A stretch of 64,000 nt of DNA from Luzula sylvatica. Taxonomy: Eukaryota; Streptophyta; Magnoliopsida; Poales; Juncaceae. The stretch covers positions 51,393,798-51,457,797 of the forward strand of contig OX326957.1 of assembly GCA_946800325.1 (NCBI GenBank). The letters are read 5' to 3'. Below, one piece after another: positions 42,501 to 55,033 of this stretch; within the stretch, counting starts at the first letter, position 1; each line of letters starts with the position of its first letter. Position numbers and translations under genes: made by a program. The notes under the pieces were generated by a model. The model did no database searches. It saw nothing but the letters and a program-made list of their open reading frames with translations, and was not told where the DNA came from.

Positions 42501-45500
42501 AAGAAAGTTTGTTTTTCGATTCAAAACAATATTTTAACGCTTTGAGGAGTTCAAATAACGTGTTTTTTGATCATTTGTATCGTATCTTTTACTACATAAC
42601 TTTTCACCAAATTTTACAAACACAAAGAAAGTTTGTTTTTCGATTCAAAACAAGATTTTAACGCTTTTAGGAGTTCAAATAACGTGTTTTTAGATCATTT
42701 GTATCGTATCATTTACTACATAACTTTTCACCAAATTTCACAAACACTAAGAAAGTTTGTTTTTCGATTCAAAACAAGATTTTAACGCTTTGAGGAGTTC
42801 AAATAACGTGTTTTTTGATCATTTGTATCGTATCTTTTACTACATAACTTTTCGCCAAATTTCACAAACACTAAGAAAGTTTGTTTTTCGATTCAAAACA
42901 AGATTTTAACGCTTTTAGGAGTTCAAATAATGTGTTTTTAGATCATTTGTATCGTATCTTTTACTACATAACTTTTCACCAAATTTCACAAACACTAAGA
43001 AAGTTTGTTTTTCGATTCAAAACAAGATTTTAACGCTTTGAGGAGTTCAAATAACATGTTTTTACATCATTTGTATCGTATCTTTTACTACATTACTTTT
43101 CACCAAATTTCACAAACACAAAGAAAGTTTGTTATTCGATTCAAAACAAGATTTTAACGCTTTGAGGAGTTCAAATAACGTGTTTTTTGATCATTTGTAT
43201 CGTATCTTTTACTACATAACTTTTCACCAAATTTCACAAACACTAAGAAAGTTTGTTATTCGATTCAAAACAAGATTTTAACGCTTTGAGGAGTTCAAAT
43301 AACATGTTTGTAGATCATTTGTATCGTATCTTTTACTACATAACTTTTCAGAAAGTTTGTTTTTCGATTCAAAACAAGATTTTAACGCTTTGAGGGGTTC
43401 AAATAACGTGTTTTTTGATCATTTGTATCGTATCTTTTACGACATAACTTTTCACCAAATTTCACAAACACTAAGAAAGTTTGTTTTTCGATTCAAAACA
43501 AGATTTTAACGCTTTAGGAATTCAAATAATGTGTTTTTAGATCATTTGTATCGTATCTTTTACTAGATAACTTTTCACCAAATTTCACAAACACTAAGAA
43601 AGTTTGTTTTTCGATTCAAAACAAGATTTTAACGCTTTGAGGAGTTCAAATAACATGTTTTTAGATCATTTGTATCGTATCTTTTACTACATAACTTTTC
43701 ACCAAATTTCACAAACACTAAGAAAGTTTGTTATTCGATTCAAAACAAGATTTTAACGCTTTGAGGAGTTCAAATAACGTGTTTTTTGATCATTTGTATC
43801 GTATCTTTTACTACATAACTTTTCACCAAATTTCACAAACACTAAGAAAGTTTGTTTTTCGTTTCAAAACAAGATTTTAACGCTTTTAGGAGTTCAAATA
43901 ATGTGTTTTTAAATCATTTGTATCGTATCTTTTACTACATAATTTTTCACCAAATTTCACAAACACTAAGAAAGTTTGTTTTTCGATTCAAAACAAGATT
44001 TTAACGCTTTGAGGAGTTCAAATAACATGGTTTAAGATCATTTGTATCGTATCTTTTAGTACATAACTTTTCACCAAATTTCACAAACACTAAGAAATTT
44101 TGTTTTTCGATTCAAAACAAGATTTTAACGCTTTGAGGAGTTCAAATAACGTGTTTTTAGATCATTTGTATCGTATCTTTTACTACCTAACTTTTCATCA
44201 AATTTAACGAACACTAAGAAAGTTTCTTTTTCGATTCAAAACAAGATTTTAACGCTTTGAGGAGTTCAAATAACGTGTTTTTGGATCATTTGTATCGTAT
44301 CTTTTACTACATAACTTTTCACCAAATTTCACAAACACTAAGAAAGTTTGTTTTTCGATTCAAAACATGTTTTTAACGCTTTGAGGAGTTCAAATAACGT
44401 GTTTTTTGATCATTTGTATCGTATATTTTACTACATAACTTTTCACCAAATTTCACAAACACTAAGAAAGTTTGTTTTTCGATTTCAAAACAAGATTTTA
44501 ACGCTTTGAGGAGTTCAAATAACATGTTTTCAGATCATTTGTATCGTATCTTTTAGTACATAACTTTTCACCAAATTTCACAAACACTAAGAAAGTTTGT
44601 TTTTCGATTTCAAAACAAGATTTTAACGCTTTGAGGAGTTCAAATAACGTGTTTTTAGATCATTTGTATCGTATCTTTTACTACATAACTTTTCACCAAA
44701 TTTTACAAACACTCAGAAAGTTTGTTTTTCGATTCAAAACATGCTTTTAACGCTTTGAGGAGTTCAAATAACGTGTTTTTAGATCATTTGTACCGTATCT
44801 TTTACTACATAACTTTTCACCAACTTTTACAAACACTCAGAAAGTCTGTTTTTCGATTTAAAACAAGATTTTAACGCTTTGAGGAGTTCAAATAACGTGT
44901 TTTTAGATCATTTGTATCATATCTTTTACTACATAACTTTTCACGAAATTTCACAAACACTAAGAAAGTTTGTGTTTCTGTTCAAAACAAGATTTTAACG
45001 CTTTGAGGAGTTCAAATAACGTGTTTTTAGATCATTTGTATCGCATCTTTTACTACATAACTTTTTACCAAATTTCACAAACGCTAAGAAAGTTTGTTTT
45101 TCGATTCAAAATAAGATTTTAACGCTCTGAGGAGTTCAAATAACGTGTTTTTAGATCATTTGTATCGTATCTTTTACTACATAACTTTTCACCAAATTTC
45201 ACAAACACTAAGAAAGTTTGTTTTTCGATTCAAAACACACTTTTAACGCTTTGAGGAGTTCAAATAACGTGTTTTTAGATCATTTGTATTGTATCTTTTA
45301 CTACATAACTTTTCACCAAATTTTACAAACACTAAGAAAGTTTGTTTCTCGATTCAAAACAAGATTTTAACACTTTGAGGAGTTCAAATAACCTGTTTTT
45401 AGATCATTTGTATCGTATCTTTTACTACATAACTTTTCACCAAATTTCACAAACACTAAGAAAGTTTGTTTTTCGATTCAAAACAAGATTTTAACGCTTT

Positions 45501-48054
45501 GAGGAGTTCAAATAACGTGTTTTTAGATCATTTGTATCGTATCTTTTACTACATAACTTTTCACCAAATTTCAGAAACACTAAGAAAGTTTGTTTTTCGA
45601 TTCAAAACATGATTTTAAAGCTTTGAGCAGTTTAAATAACATGTTTTTAGATCGTTTGTATCGTATCTTTTACTACATTACTTTTCACCAAATTTCACAA
45701 ACACTAAGAAAGTTTGTTATTCGATTCAAAACAAGATTTTAACGCTTTGAGGAGTTCAAATAACGTGTTTTTTGATCATTTGTATCGTATCTTTTACTAC
45801 ATAACTTTTCACCAAATTTCACAAACACTAAGAAAGTTTGTTATTCGATTCAAAACAAGATTTTAACGCTTTGAGGAGTTCAAATAACATGTTTGTAGAT
45901 CATTTGTATCGTATCTTTTACTACATAACTTTTCACCAAATTTCACAAACACTAAGAAAGTTTGTTTTTCGATTCAAAACAAGATTTTAACGCTTTGAGG
46001 GGTTCAAATAACGTGTTTTTTGATCATTTGTATCGTATCTTTTACTACATAACTTTTCACCAAATTTCACAAACACTAAGAAAGTTTGTTTTTCGATTCA
46101 AAACAAGATTTTAACGCTTTAGGAATTCAAATAATGTGTTTTTAGATCATTTGTATCGTATCTTTTACTAGATAACTTTTCACCAAATTTCACAAACACT
46201 AAGAAAGTTTGTTTTTCGATTCAAAACAAGATTTTAACGCTTTGAGGAGTTCAAATAACATGTTTTTAGATCATTTGTATCGTATCTTTTACTACATAAC
46301 TTTTCACCAAATTTCACAAACACTAAGAAAGTTTGTTATTCGATTCAAAACAAGATTTTAACGCTTTGAGGAGTTCAAATAACGTGTTTTTTGATCATTT
46401 GTATCGTATCTTTTACTACATAACTTTTCACCAAATTTCACAAACACTAAGAAAGTTTGTTTTTCGTTTCAAAACAAGATTTTAACGCTTTTAGGAGTTC
46501 AAATAATGTGTTTTTAAATCATTTGTATCGTATCTTTTACTACATAATTTTTCACCAAATTTCACAAACACTAAGAAAGTTTGTTTTTCGATTCAAAACA
46601 AGATTTTAACGCTTTGAGGAGTTCAAATAACATGGTTTAAGATCATTTGTATCGTATCTTTTAGTACATAACTTTTCACCAAATTTCACAAACACTAAGA
46701 AATTTTGTTTTTCGATTCAAAACAAGATTTTAACGCTTTGAGGAGTTCAAATAACATGTTTTTAGATCATTTGTATCGTATCTTTTACTACCTAACTTTT
46801 CATCAAATTTAACGAACACTAAGAAAGTTTCTTTTTCGATTCAAAACAAGATTTTAACGCTTTGAGGAGTTCAAATAACGTGTTTTTAGATCATTTGTAT
46901 CGTATCTTTTACTACATAACTTTTCACCAAATTTCACAAACACTAAGAAAGTTTGTTTTTCGATTCAAAACATGTTTTTAACGCTTTGAGGAGTTCAAAT
47001 AACATGTTTTTTGATCATTTGTATCGTATATTTTACTACATAACTTTTCACCAAATTTCACAAACACTAAGAAAGTTTGTTTTTCGATTTCAAAACAAGA
47101 TTTTAACGCTTTGAGGAGTTCAAATAACGTGTTTTTAGATCATTTGTATCGTATCTTTTACTACATAACTTTTCACCAAATTTCACAAACACTAAGAAAG
47201 TTTGTTTTTCGATTGAAAACAAGATTTTAATGCTTTGAGGAATTCAAATAACGTGGGTTAAGATCATTTGTATCGTATATTTTACTACATAACTTTTCAC
47301 CAAATTTCACAAACACTAAGAAAAGTTTGTTTTTCGATTCAAAACAAGATTTTAACGCTTTGAGGAGTTCAAATAACGTGTTTTTAGATCATTTGTATCG
47401 TATCTTTTACTACATAACTTTTCACCAAATTTCAGAAACACTAAGAAAGTTTGTTTTTCGATTCAAAACATGATTTTAAAGCTTTGAGCAGTTTAAATAA
47501 CATGTTTTTAGATCGTTTGTATCGTATCTTTTACTACATACATAACTTTTCACCAAATTTCACAAACACTAAGAAAGTTTATTTTTCAATTCAAAACAAG
47601 ATTTTAACGCTTTGAGGAGTTCAAATAATGTGTTTTTAGATCATTTGTATCGTATCTTTTACATAACTTTTCACCAAATTTCACAAACACTAATAAAGTT
47701 TGTTTTTCGATTCAAAACAAGATTTTAACGCTTTGAGGAGTTCAAATAACGTGTTTTTAGATCATTTATATCGTATCTTTTAGTACATAACTGTTCACCA
47801 AATTTCACAAATACTAAGAAAGTTTGTGTTTCGATTTTAAAACAAGATTTTAACGCTTTGAGGAGTTCAAATAACGTGTTTTTACATCATTTGTATCGTA
47901 TCTTTTACTACATAAATTTTCACCAAATTTCACGAACACTAAGAAAATTTGTTTTTCGATTCAAAACAAGATTTTAACGCTTTGAGTAGTTCAAATAACG
48001 TGTTTTTACATCATTTGTATCGTATCTTTTACTACATAACTTTTCACCAAATTT
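39509..48054 (+). repeat. Satellite block B, compound region with nested duplications
   Basis: Same monomer, but the two-unit order breaks down. About 40,230-40,753 resembles the end of block A (28,090-28,617; shared 'tacatacataacttttcacc' and 'agaaagtttatttttcaatt') and is followed by a block B start at 40,753. About 40,984-41,560 is duplicated at about 41,605-42,180 (five monomers, offset near 621 bp). A shortened monomer, 'cataacttttcagaaagttt', sits at 43,340. About 38,165-41,335 is repeated at 45,466-48,636 (offset 7,302). Confidence 0.88.
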
Positions 48055-51000
48055 CACAAACACTAAAAAAGTTTGTTTTTCGATTCAAAACAAGATTTTA
48101 ACACTTTGAGGAGTTCAAATAACATGTTTTCAGATCATTTGTATCGTATCTTTTAGTACATAACTTTTCACCAAATTTCACAAACACTAAGAAAGTTTGT
48201 TTTTCGATTTCAAAACAATATTTTAACGCTTTGAGGAGTTCAAATAACGTGTTTTTAGATCATTTGTATCGTATCTTTTACTACATAACTTTTCACCAAA
48301 TTTTACAAACACTCAGAAAGTTTGTTTTTGGATCAAAACATGCTTTTAACGCTTTGAGGAGTTCAAATAACGTGTTTTTAGATCATTTGTACCGGATCTT
48401 TTACTACATAACTTTTCACCAACTTTTACAAACACTCAGAAAGTCTGTTTTTCGATTTAAAACAAGATTTTAACGCTTTGAGGAGTTCAAATAACGTGTT
48501 TTTAGATCATTTGTATCATATCTTTTACTACATAACTTTTCACGAAATTTCACAAACACTAAGAAAGTTTGTGTTTCTGTTCAAAACAAGATTTTAACGC
48601 TTTGAGGAGTTCAAATAACGTGTTTTTAGATCATTTGTATTGTATCTTTTACTACATAACTTTTCACCAAATTTTACAAACACTAAGAAAGTTTGTTTTT
48701 CGATTCAAAACAAGATTTTAACACTTTGAGGAGTTCAAATAACGTGTCTTTTGATCATTTGTATCGTATCTTTTACTACATAACTTTTCACCAAATTTCA
48801 CAAACACAAAGAAAGTTTGTTTTTCGATTCAAAACAAGATTTTAACGCTTTGAGGAGTTCAAATAACGTGTTTTTAGATCATTTGTATCGTATCTTTTAC
48901 TACATAACTTTTCACCAAATTTCACAAACACTAAGAAAGTTTGTTTTTCGATTCAAAACAATATTTTAACGCTTTGAGGAGTTCAAATAACGTGTTTTTT
49001 GATCATTTGTATCGTATCTTTTACTACATAACTTTTCACCAAATTTTACAAACACAAAGAAAGTTTGTTTTTCGATTCAAAACAAGATTTTAACGCTTTT
49101 AGGAGTTCAAATAACGTGTTTTTAGATCATTTGTATCGTATCATTTACTACATAACTTTTCACCAAATTTCACAAACACTAAGAAAGTTTGTTTTTCGAT
49201 TCAAAACAAGATTTTAACGCTTTGAGGAGTTCAAATAACGTGTTTTTTGATCATTTGTATCGTATCTTTTACTACATAACTTTTCGCCAAATTTCACAAA
49301 CACTAAGAAAGTTTGTTTTTCGATTCAAAACAAGATTTTAACGCTTTTAGGAGTTCAAATAATGTGTTTTTAGATCATTTGTATCGTATCTTTTACAACA
49401 TAACTTTTCACCAAATTTCACAAACACTAAGAAAGTTTGTTTTTCGATTCAAAACAAGATTTTAACGCTTTGAGGAGTTCAAATAACATGTTTTTACATC
49501 ATTTGTATCGTATCTTTTACTACATTACTTTTCACCAAATTTCACAAACACAAAGAAAGTTTGTTATTCGATTCAAAACAAGATTTTAACGCTTTGAGGA
49601 GTTCAAATAACGTGTTTTTTGATCATTTGTATCGTATCTTTTACTACATAACTTTTCACCAAATTTCACAAACACTAAGAAAGTTTGTTATTCGATTCAA
49701 AACAAGATTTTAACGCTTTGAGGAGTTCAAATAACATGTTTGTAGATCATTTGTATCGTATCTTTTACTACATAACTTTTCAGAAAGTTTGTTTTTCGAT
49801 TCAAAACAAGATTTTAACGCTTTGAGGGGTTCAAATAACGTGTTTTTTGATCATTTGTATCGTATCTTTTACGACATAACTTTTCACCAAATTTCACAAA
49901 CACTAAGAAAGTTTGTTTTTCGATTCAAAACAAGATTTTAACGCTTTAGGAATTCAAATAATGTGTTTTTAGATCATTTGTATCGTATCTTTTACTAGAT
50001 AACTTTTCACCAAATTTCACAAACACTAAGAAAGTTTGTTTTTCGATTCAAAACAAGATTTTAACGCTTTGAGGAGTTCAAATAACATGTTTTTAGATCA
50101 TTTGTATCGTATCTTTTACTACATAACTTTTCACCAAATTTCACAAACACTAAGAAAGTTTGTTATTCGATTCAAAACAAGATTTTAACGCTTTGAGGAG
50201 TTCAAATAACGTGTTTTTTGATCATTTGTATCGTATCTTTTACTACATAACTTTTCACCAAATTTCACAAACACTAAGAAAGTTTGTTTTTCGTTTCAAA
50301 ACAAGATTTTAACGCTTTTAGGAGTTCAAATAATGTGTTTTTAAATCATTTGTATCGTATCTTTTACTACATAATTTTTCACCAAATTTCACAAACACTA
50401 AGAAAGTTTGTTTTTCGATTCAAAACAAGATTTTAACGCTTTGAGGAGTTCAAATAACATGGTTTAAGATCATTTGTATCGTATCTTTTAGTACATAACT
50501 TTTCACCAAATTTCACAAACACTAAGAAATTTTGTTTTTCGATTCAAAACAAGATTTTAACGCTTTGAGGAGTTCAAATAACGTGTTTTTAGATCATTTG
50601 TATCGTATCTTTTACTACCTAACTTTTCATCAAATTTAACGAACACTAAGAAAGTTTCTTTTTCGATTCAAAACAAGATTTTAACGCTTTGAGGAGTTCA
50701 AATAACGTGTTTTTGGATCATTTGTATCGTATCTTTTACTACATAACTTTTCACCAAATTTCACAAACACTAAGAAAGTTTGTTTTTCGATTCAAAACAT
50801 GTTTTTAACGCTTTGAGGAGTTCAAATAACGTGTTTTTTGATCATTTGTATCGTATATTTTACTACATAACTTTTCACCAAATTTCACAAACACTAAGAA
50901 AGTTTGTTTTTCGATTTCAAAACAAGATTTTAACGCTTTGAGGAGTTCAAATAACATGTTTTCAGATCATTTGTATCGTATCTTTTAGTACATAACTTTT

Positions 51001-51949
51001 CACCAAATTTCACAAACACTAAGAAAGTTTGTTTTTCGATTTCAAAACAAGATTTTAACGCTTTGAGGAGTTCAAATAACGTGTTTTTAGATCATTTGTA
51101 TCGTATCTTTTACTACATAACTTTTCACCAAATTTTACAAACACTCAGAAAGTTTGTTTTTCGATTCAAAACATGCTTTTAACGCTTTGAGGAGTTCAAA
51201 TAACGTGTTTTTATATCATTTGTACCGTATCTTTTACTACATAACTTTTCACCAACTTTTACAAACACTCAGAAAGTCTGTTTTTCGATTTAAAACAAGA
51301 TTTTAACGCTTTGAGGAGTTCAAATAACGTGTTTTTAGATCATTTGTATCATATCTTTTACTACATAACTTTTCACGAAATTTCACAAACACTAAGAAAG
51401 TTTGTGTTTCTGTTCAAAACAAGATTTTAACGCTTTGAGGAGTTCAAATAACGTGTTTTTAGATCATTTGTATCGCATCTTTTACTACATAACTTTTTAC
51501 CAAATTTCACAAACGCTAAGAAAGTTTGTTTTTCGATTCAAAATAAGATTTTAACGCTCTGAGGAGTTCAAATAACGTGTTTTTAGATCATTTGTATCGT
51601 ATCTTTTACTACATAACTTTTCACCAAATTTCACAAACACTAAGAAAGTTTGTTTTTCGATTCAAAACACACTTTTAACGCTTTGAGGAGTTCAAATAAC
51701 GTGTTTTTAGATCATTTGTATTGTATCTTTTACTACATAACTTTTCACCAAATTTTACAAACACTAAGAAAGTTTGTTTCTCGATTCAAAACAAGATTTT
51801 AACACTTTGAGGAGTTCAAATAACCTGTTTTTAGATCATTTGTATCGTATCTTTTACTACATAACTTTTCACCAAATTTCACAAACACTAAGAAAGTTTG
51901 TTTTTCGATTCAAAACAAGATTTTAACGCTTTGAGGAGTTCAAATAACG
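48055..51949 (+). repeat. Satellite block B, duplicate of 42,155-45,520
   Basis: From about 48,600 to 51,949 the array repeats about 42,155-45,520 at an offset of 6,432 bp. Rare variants are shared: 'aacgtgtcttttgatc', 'cataacttttcagaaagttt' (49,780) and 'aataacctgtttttagatc' (45,389 and 51,821). The first 550 bp instead match 40,753-41,335 at offset 7,302. The two overlapping duplications must have arisen in succession. Confidence 0.87.
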
Positions 51950-53399
51950 TGTTTTTTGATCATTTGTATCGTATCTTTTACTACATAACTTTTCGCCAAA
52001 TTTCACAAACACTAAGAAAGTTTGTTTTTCGATTCAAAACAAGATTTTAACGCTTTTAGGAGTTCAAATAATGTGTTTTTAGATCATTTGTTTCGTATCT
52101 TTTACTACATAACTTTTCACCAAATTTCACAAACACTAAGAAAGTTTGTTTTTCGATTCAAAACAAGATTTTAACGCTTTGAGGAGTTCAAATAACACGT
52201 TTTTAGATCATTTCTATCGTATCTTTTACTACATTACTTTTCACCAAATTTCACAAACACTAAGAAAGTTTGTTATTCGATTTAAAACAAGATTTTAACG
52301 CTTTGAGGAGTTCAAATAACGTGTTTTTTGATCATTTGTATCGTATCTTTTACTACATAACTTTTCACCAAATTTCACAAACACTAAGAAAGTTTGTTAT
52401 TCGATTCAAAACAAGCTTTTAACGCTTTGAGGAGTTCAAATGACATGTTTTTAGATCATTTGTATCGTATCTTTTACTACATAACTTTTCTCCAAATTTC
52501 ACAAACACTAAGAAAGTTTGTTTTTCGATTCAAAACAAGATTTTAACGCTTTGAGGAGTTCAAATAACGTGTTTTTTGATCATTTGTATCGTATCTTTTA
52601 CTACATAACTTTTCACCAAATTTCACAAACACTAAGAAAGTTTGTTTTTCGATTCAAAACAAGAATTTAACGCTTTTAGGAATTCAAATAATGTGTTTTT
52701 AGATCATTTGTATCGTATCTTTTACTACATAACTTTTCACCAAATTTCACAAACACTAAGAAAGTTTGTTTTTCGATTCAAAACAAGATTTTAACCCTTT
52801 GAGGAGTTCAAATAACATGTTTTTAGATCATTTGTATCGTATCTTTTACTACATAACTTTTCACCAAATTTCACAAACACTAAGAAAGTTTGTTATTCGA
52901 TTCAAAACAAGATTTTAACGCTTTGAGGAGTTCAAATAACGTGTTTTTTGATCATTTGTATCGTATCTTTTACTACATAACTTTTCACCAAATTTCACAA
53001 ACACTAAGAAAGTTTGTTTTTCGTTTCAAAACAAGATTTTAACGCTTTTTGGAGTTCAAATAATGTGTTTTTAGATCATTTGTATCGTATCTTTTACTAC
53101 ATAATTTTTCACCAAATTTCACAAACACTAAGAAAGTTTGTTTTTCGTTTCAAAACAAGATTTTAACGCTTTTAGGAGTTCAAATAACGTGTTTTTTGAT
53201 CATTTGTATCGTATCTTTTACTACATAACTTTTCACCAAATTTCACAAACACTAAGAATGTTTGTTTTTCGATTCAAAACAAGATTTTAACGTTTTGAGG
53301 AGTTCAAATAACATGGTTTAAGATCATTTGTATCGTATATTTTAGTACATAACTTTTCACCAAATTTCACAAACACTAAGAAATTTTGTTTTTCGATTC
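51950..53399 (+). repeat. Satellite block B, terminal monomers
   Basis: About twelve monomers close to the block B consensus but with private changes, such as 'aataacacgtttttagatc' at 52,191, 'aaatgacatgtttttag' at 52,437 and 'acccttttgaggag'-type variants near 52,796. I could not place them in a longer unit. Confidence 0.85.
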
Positions 53400-54210
53400 A
53401 AAACAACATTTTAACGTTTTGAGGAGTTCAAATAACGTATTTTGCATCATTTGTATCGTATCTTTTACTACATAAATTTTCACCAAATTTAACGAACACT
53501 AAGAAAGTTCGTTTTTCGATTCAAAACATGATTTTAACGCTTTGAGGAGTTCAAATAACGTGTTTTTAGATCATTTGTACCGTATCTTTTACTACATAAC
53601 TTTTCACCAAATTTTACAAACACTAAGAAAATTTGTTTTTCGATTAAAAACAATCTTTTAAAGCTCCGAGGAGTTCAAATAACGTGTTTTTGAGATGGAT
53701 TGGATCGAATCTTTTACTACGTAACTTTGCACCAAATAATACAAACACTAAGAAAGTTTTCTTTTCGATTCATAGCAATCTTTTTACGCTTTGAGGAGTT
53801 CAAATAAAGTGTTTTTAGATCATTTGTACCATATCTTTTACTACATAACTTTTCATAAAATTTTACAAACACTAAGAAAGTTTGGTTTTCGATTCAAAAC
53901 AATCTTTTAACGTTCAGAGGAGTCCAAATAACGTGTTTTTGAGATGGTTTGGATCGAATCTTTTACTACGTAACTTTTCACCAAATTGTACAAACACCAA
54001 GAATGTTTTTTTTTTATTCATAGCAATCTTTTTACGTTTTGGGGAGTTCAAATAACGTGTTTGTAGAACATTTGTATCGTATCTTTGACAACATAAGTTT
54101 TGACCAAATTTTACAAGCACTATGAAAGTTTGTTTTTCGATTCAAAACAATCTTTTGAAGCTCTGAGGAGTTCAAATAAAGTGTTTTTCAGATGGTTTGG
54201 ATCAAATCTT
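53400..54210 (+). repeat. Diverged edge of the satellite array, dimeric organisation
   Basis: Monomers become clearly diverged. 53,400-53,530 resembles a block A monomer pair near 2,960-3,090 (shared 'ttttgcatcatttgtatcg' and 'aacgaacactaagaaagttc'). From 53,640 two monomer types alternate. One carries 'gagatggtttggatcgaatc' (53,692; 53,941; about 54,189) and the other the usual 'agatcatttgtatcg'-like block (53,817; about 54,064), giving a period near 248 bp. The last monomer is cut by the retrotransposon after 'gatggtttggatcaaatctt'. Confidence 0.88.
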
Positions 54211-54390
54211 TGATAAGCGGGATTTTGTGGTGTAAAATATCGTTGTGGTAAAAACCCCGAACAATCAACAAAATTTGTAATCTAAGTTTGTACAGTGGCA
54301 AATGTATAGATTCGTTCCACGGGGAGCAATTGCGTCAAAATTTGGATCAAAATGGATGAGAAATAACGAAGAAAATTCACAGAAGATAGT

Positions 54391-54727
54391 CCGTTACAAC
54401 GGAAGTGGGTTCCGTTACAACGGACTTGAGTGAAATTTCTGCGCTAAGTGTGAGATGAACGTCCGTTACAACGGATGAAACTCCGTTATAACGCACTATA
54501 CTTGTCCGTTATAACGAACAGTGGTTGCGTTGCAACGGATTGGTTAATCCGTTACAACGGACCCTTATGTCTGTTATAACGCACTTGTATTGAGCCTCTT
54601 GCGTGAAAATCCTCACTAGTCCGTTACAACGGACATGTATGTGCGTTACAACGGAAGTATAACCAACTGAATATTAAAGGACCAACCGTCCAGTCCGTTG
54701 TAACGCAAATTGTGTCCGTTATAACGG
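54391..54727. promoter_or_regulatory. Cluster of 12 palindrome-like NNGTTNNAACG motifs, left LTR
   Basis: Twelve 12-bp sites of the form ccgttacaacgg or ccgttataacgg, the latter a perfect palindrome. Start points: 54,391, 54,412, 54,463, 54,483, 54,506, 54,527, 54,549, 54,571, 54,621, 54,643, 54,695 and 54,716. Spacings are 20-23 bp or 50-52 bp. The core aacgg is a known plant MYB-type core (also the MSA core), so factor binding is possible, but function is not shown. Confidence 0.8.
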
Positions 54728-55033
54728 AAGTAGTTCTGGAATTAAGTTTGAGATTTGAATTGGGAGCAGTTTGATGGTTTGTTTTGGGATTGAATTAATG
54801 GAAATTTGAACTAAGTTTAAGGCAGAAATTGAGAGCAAAAGATCAAGTAAAAGAACAAGTTTAGAACAAAGATTCAATTCAATTAACAAGGATTCATTCA
54901 AGCAAACAAAGGATTCAAACAAGAACAAGATTTACACAAATCCAAGTAATTTTATGCTACAAGAAATGCAAGAAAGGAAGGAAAACACCTAGAGAGATGA
55001 AGAGAGCTCCGAGTCTCGTCTTGAGTGCCTTCC

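Noticed and set aside
208..54120. Recurrent open frames of 61-80 aa in the array (for example at 1,657, 2,421, 6,645, 7,409 and 48,231)
   Set aside because: They are frame accidents of the 124-bp repeat, recur only because the HOR recurs, end at monomer indels, and have low-complexity Phe/Lys/Arg-rich products with no domain.
1..54210. CENP-B box in the monomer
   Set aside because: 'tttcgattcaaaac' resembles the first half of the mammalian box (ttcg....a) but the required cggg half is missing, and plants are not known to use this protein at centromeres.
1..54210. CRISPR array
   Set aside because: Repeats are contiguous 124-bp tandem monomers without unique spacers, in plant DNA.
54719..54928. 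69-aa frame present in both LTRs
   Set aside because: Its duplication only reflects LTR identity; Leu/Ile-rich, no recognised domain, within a presumed untranslated leader.
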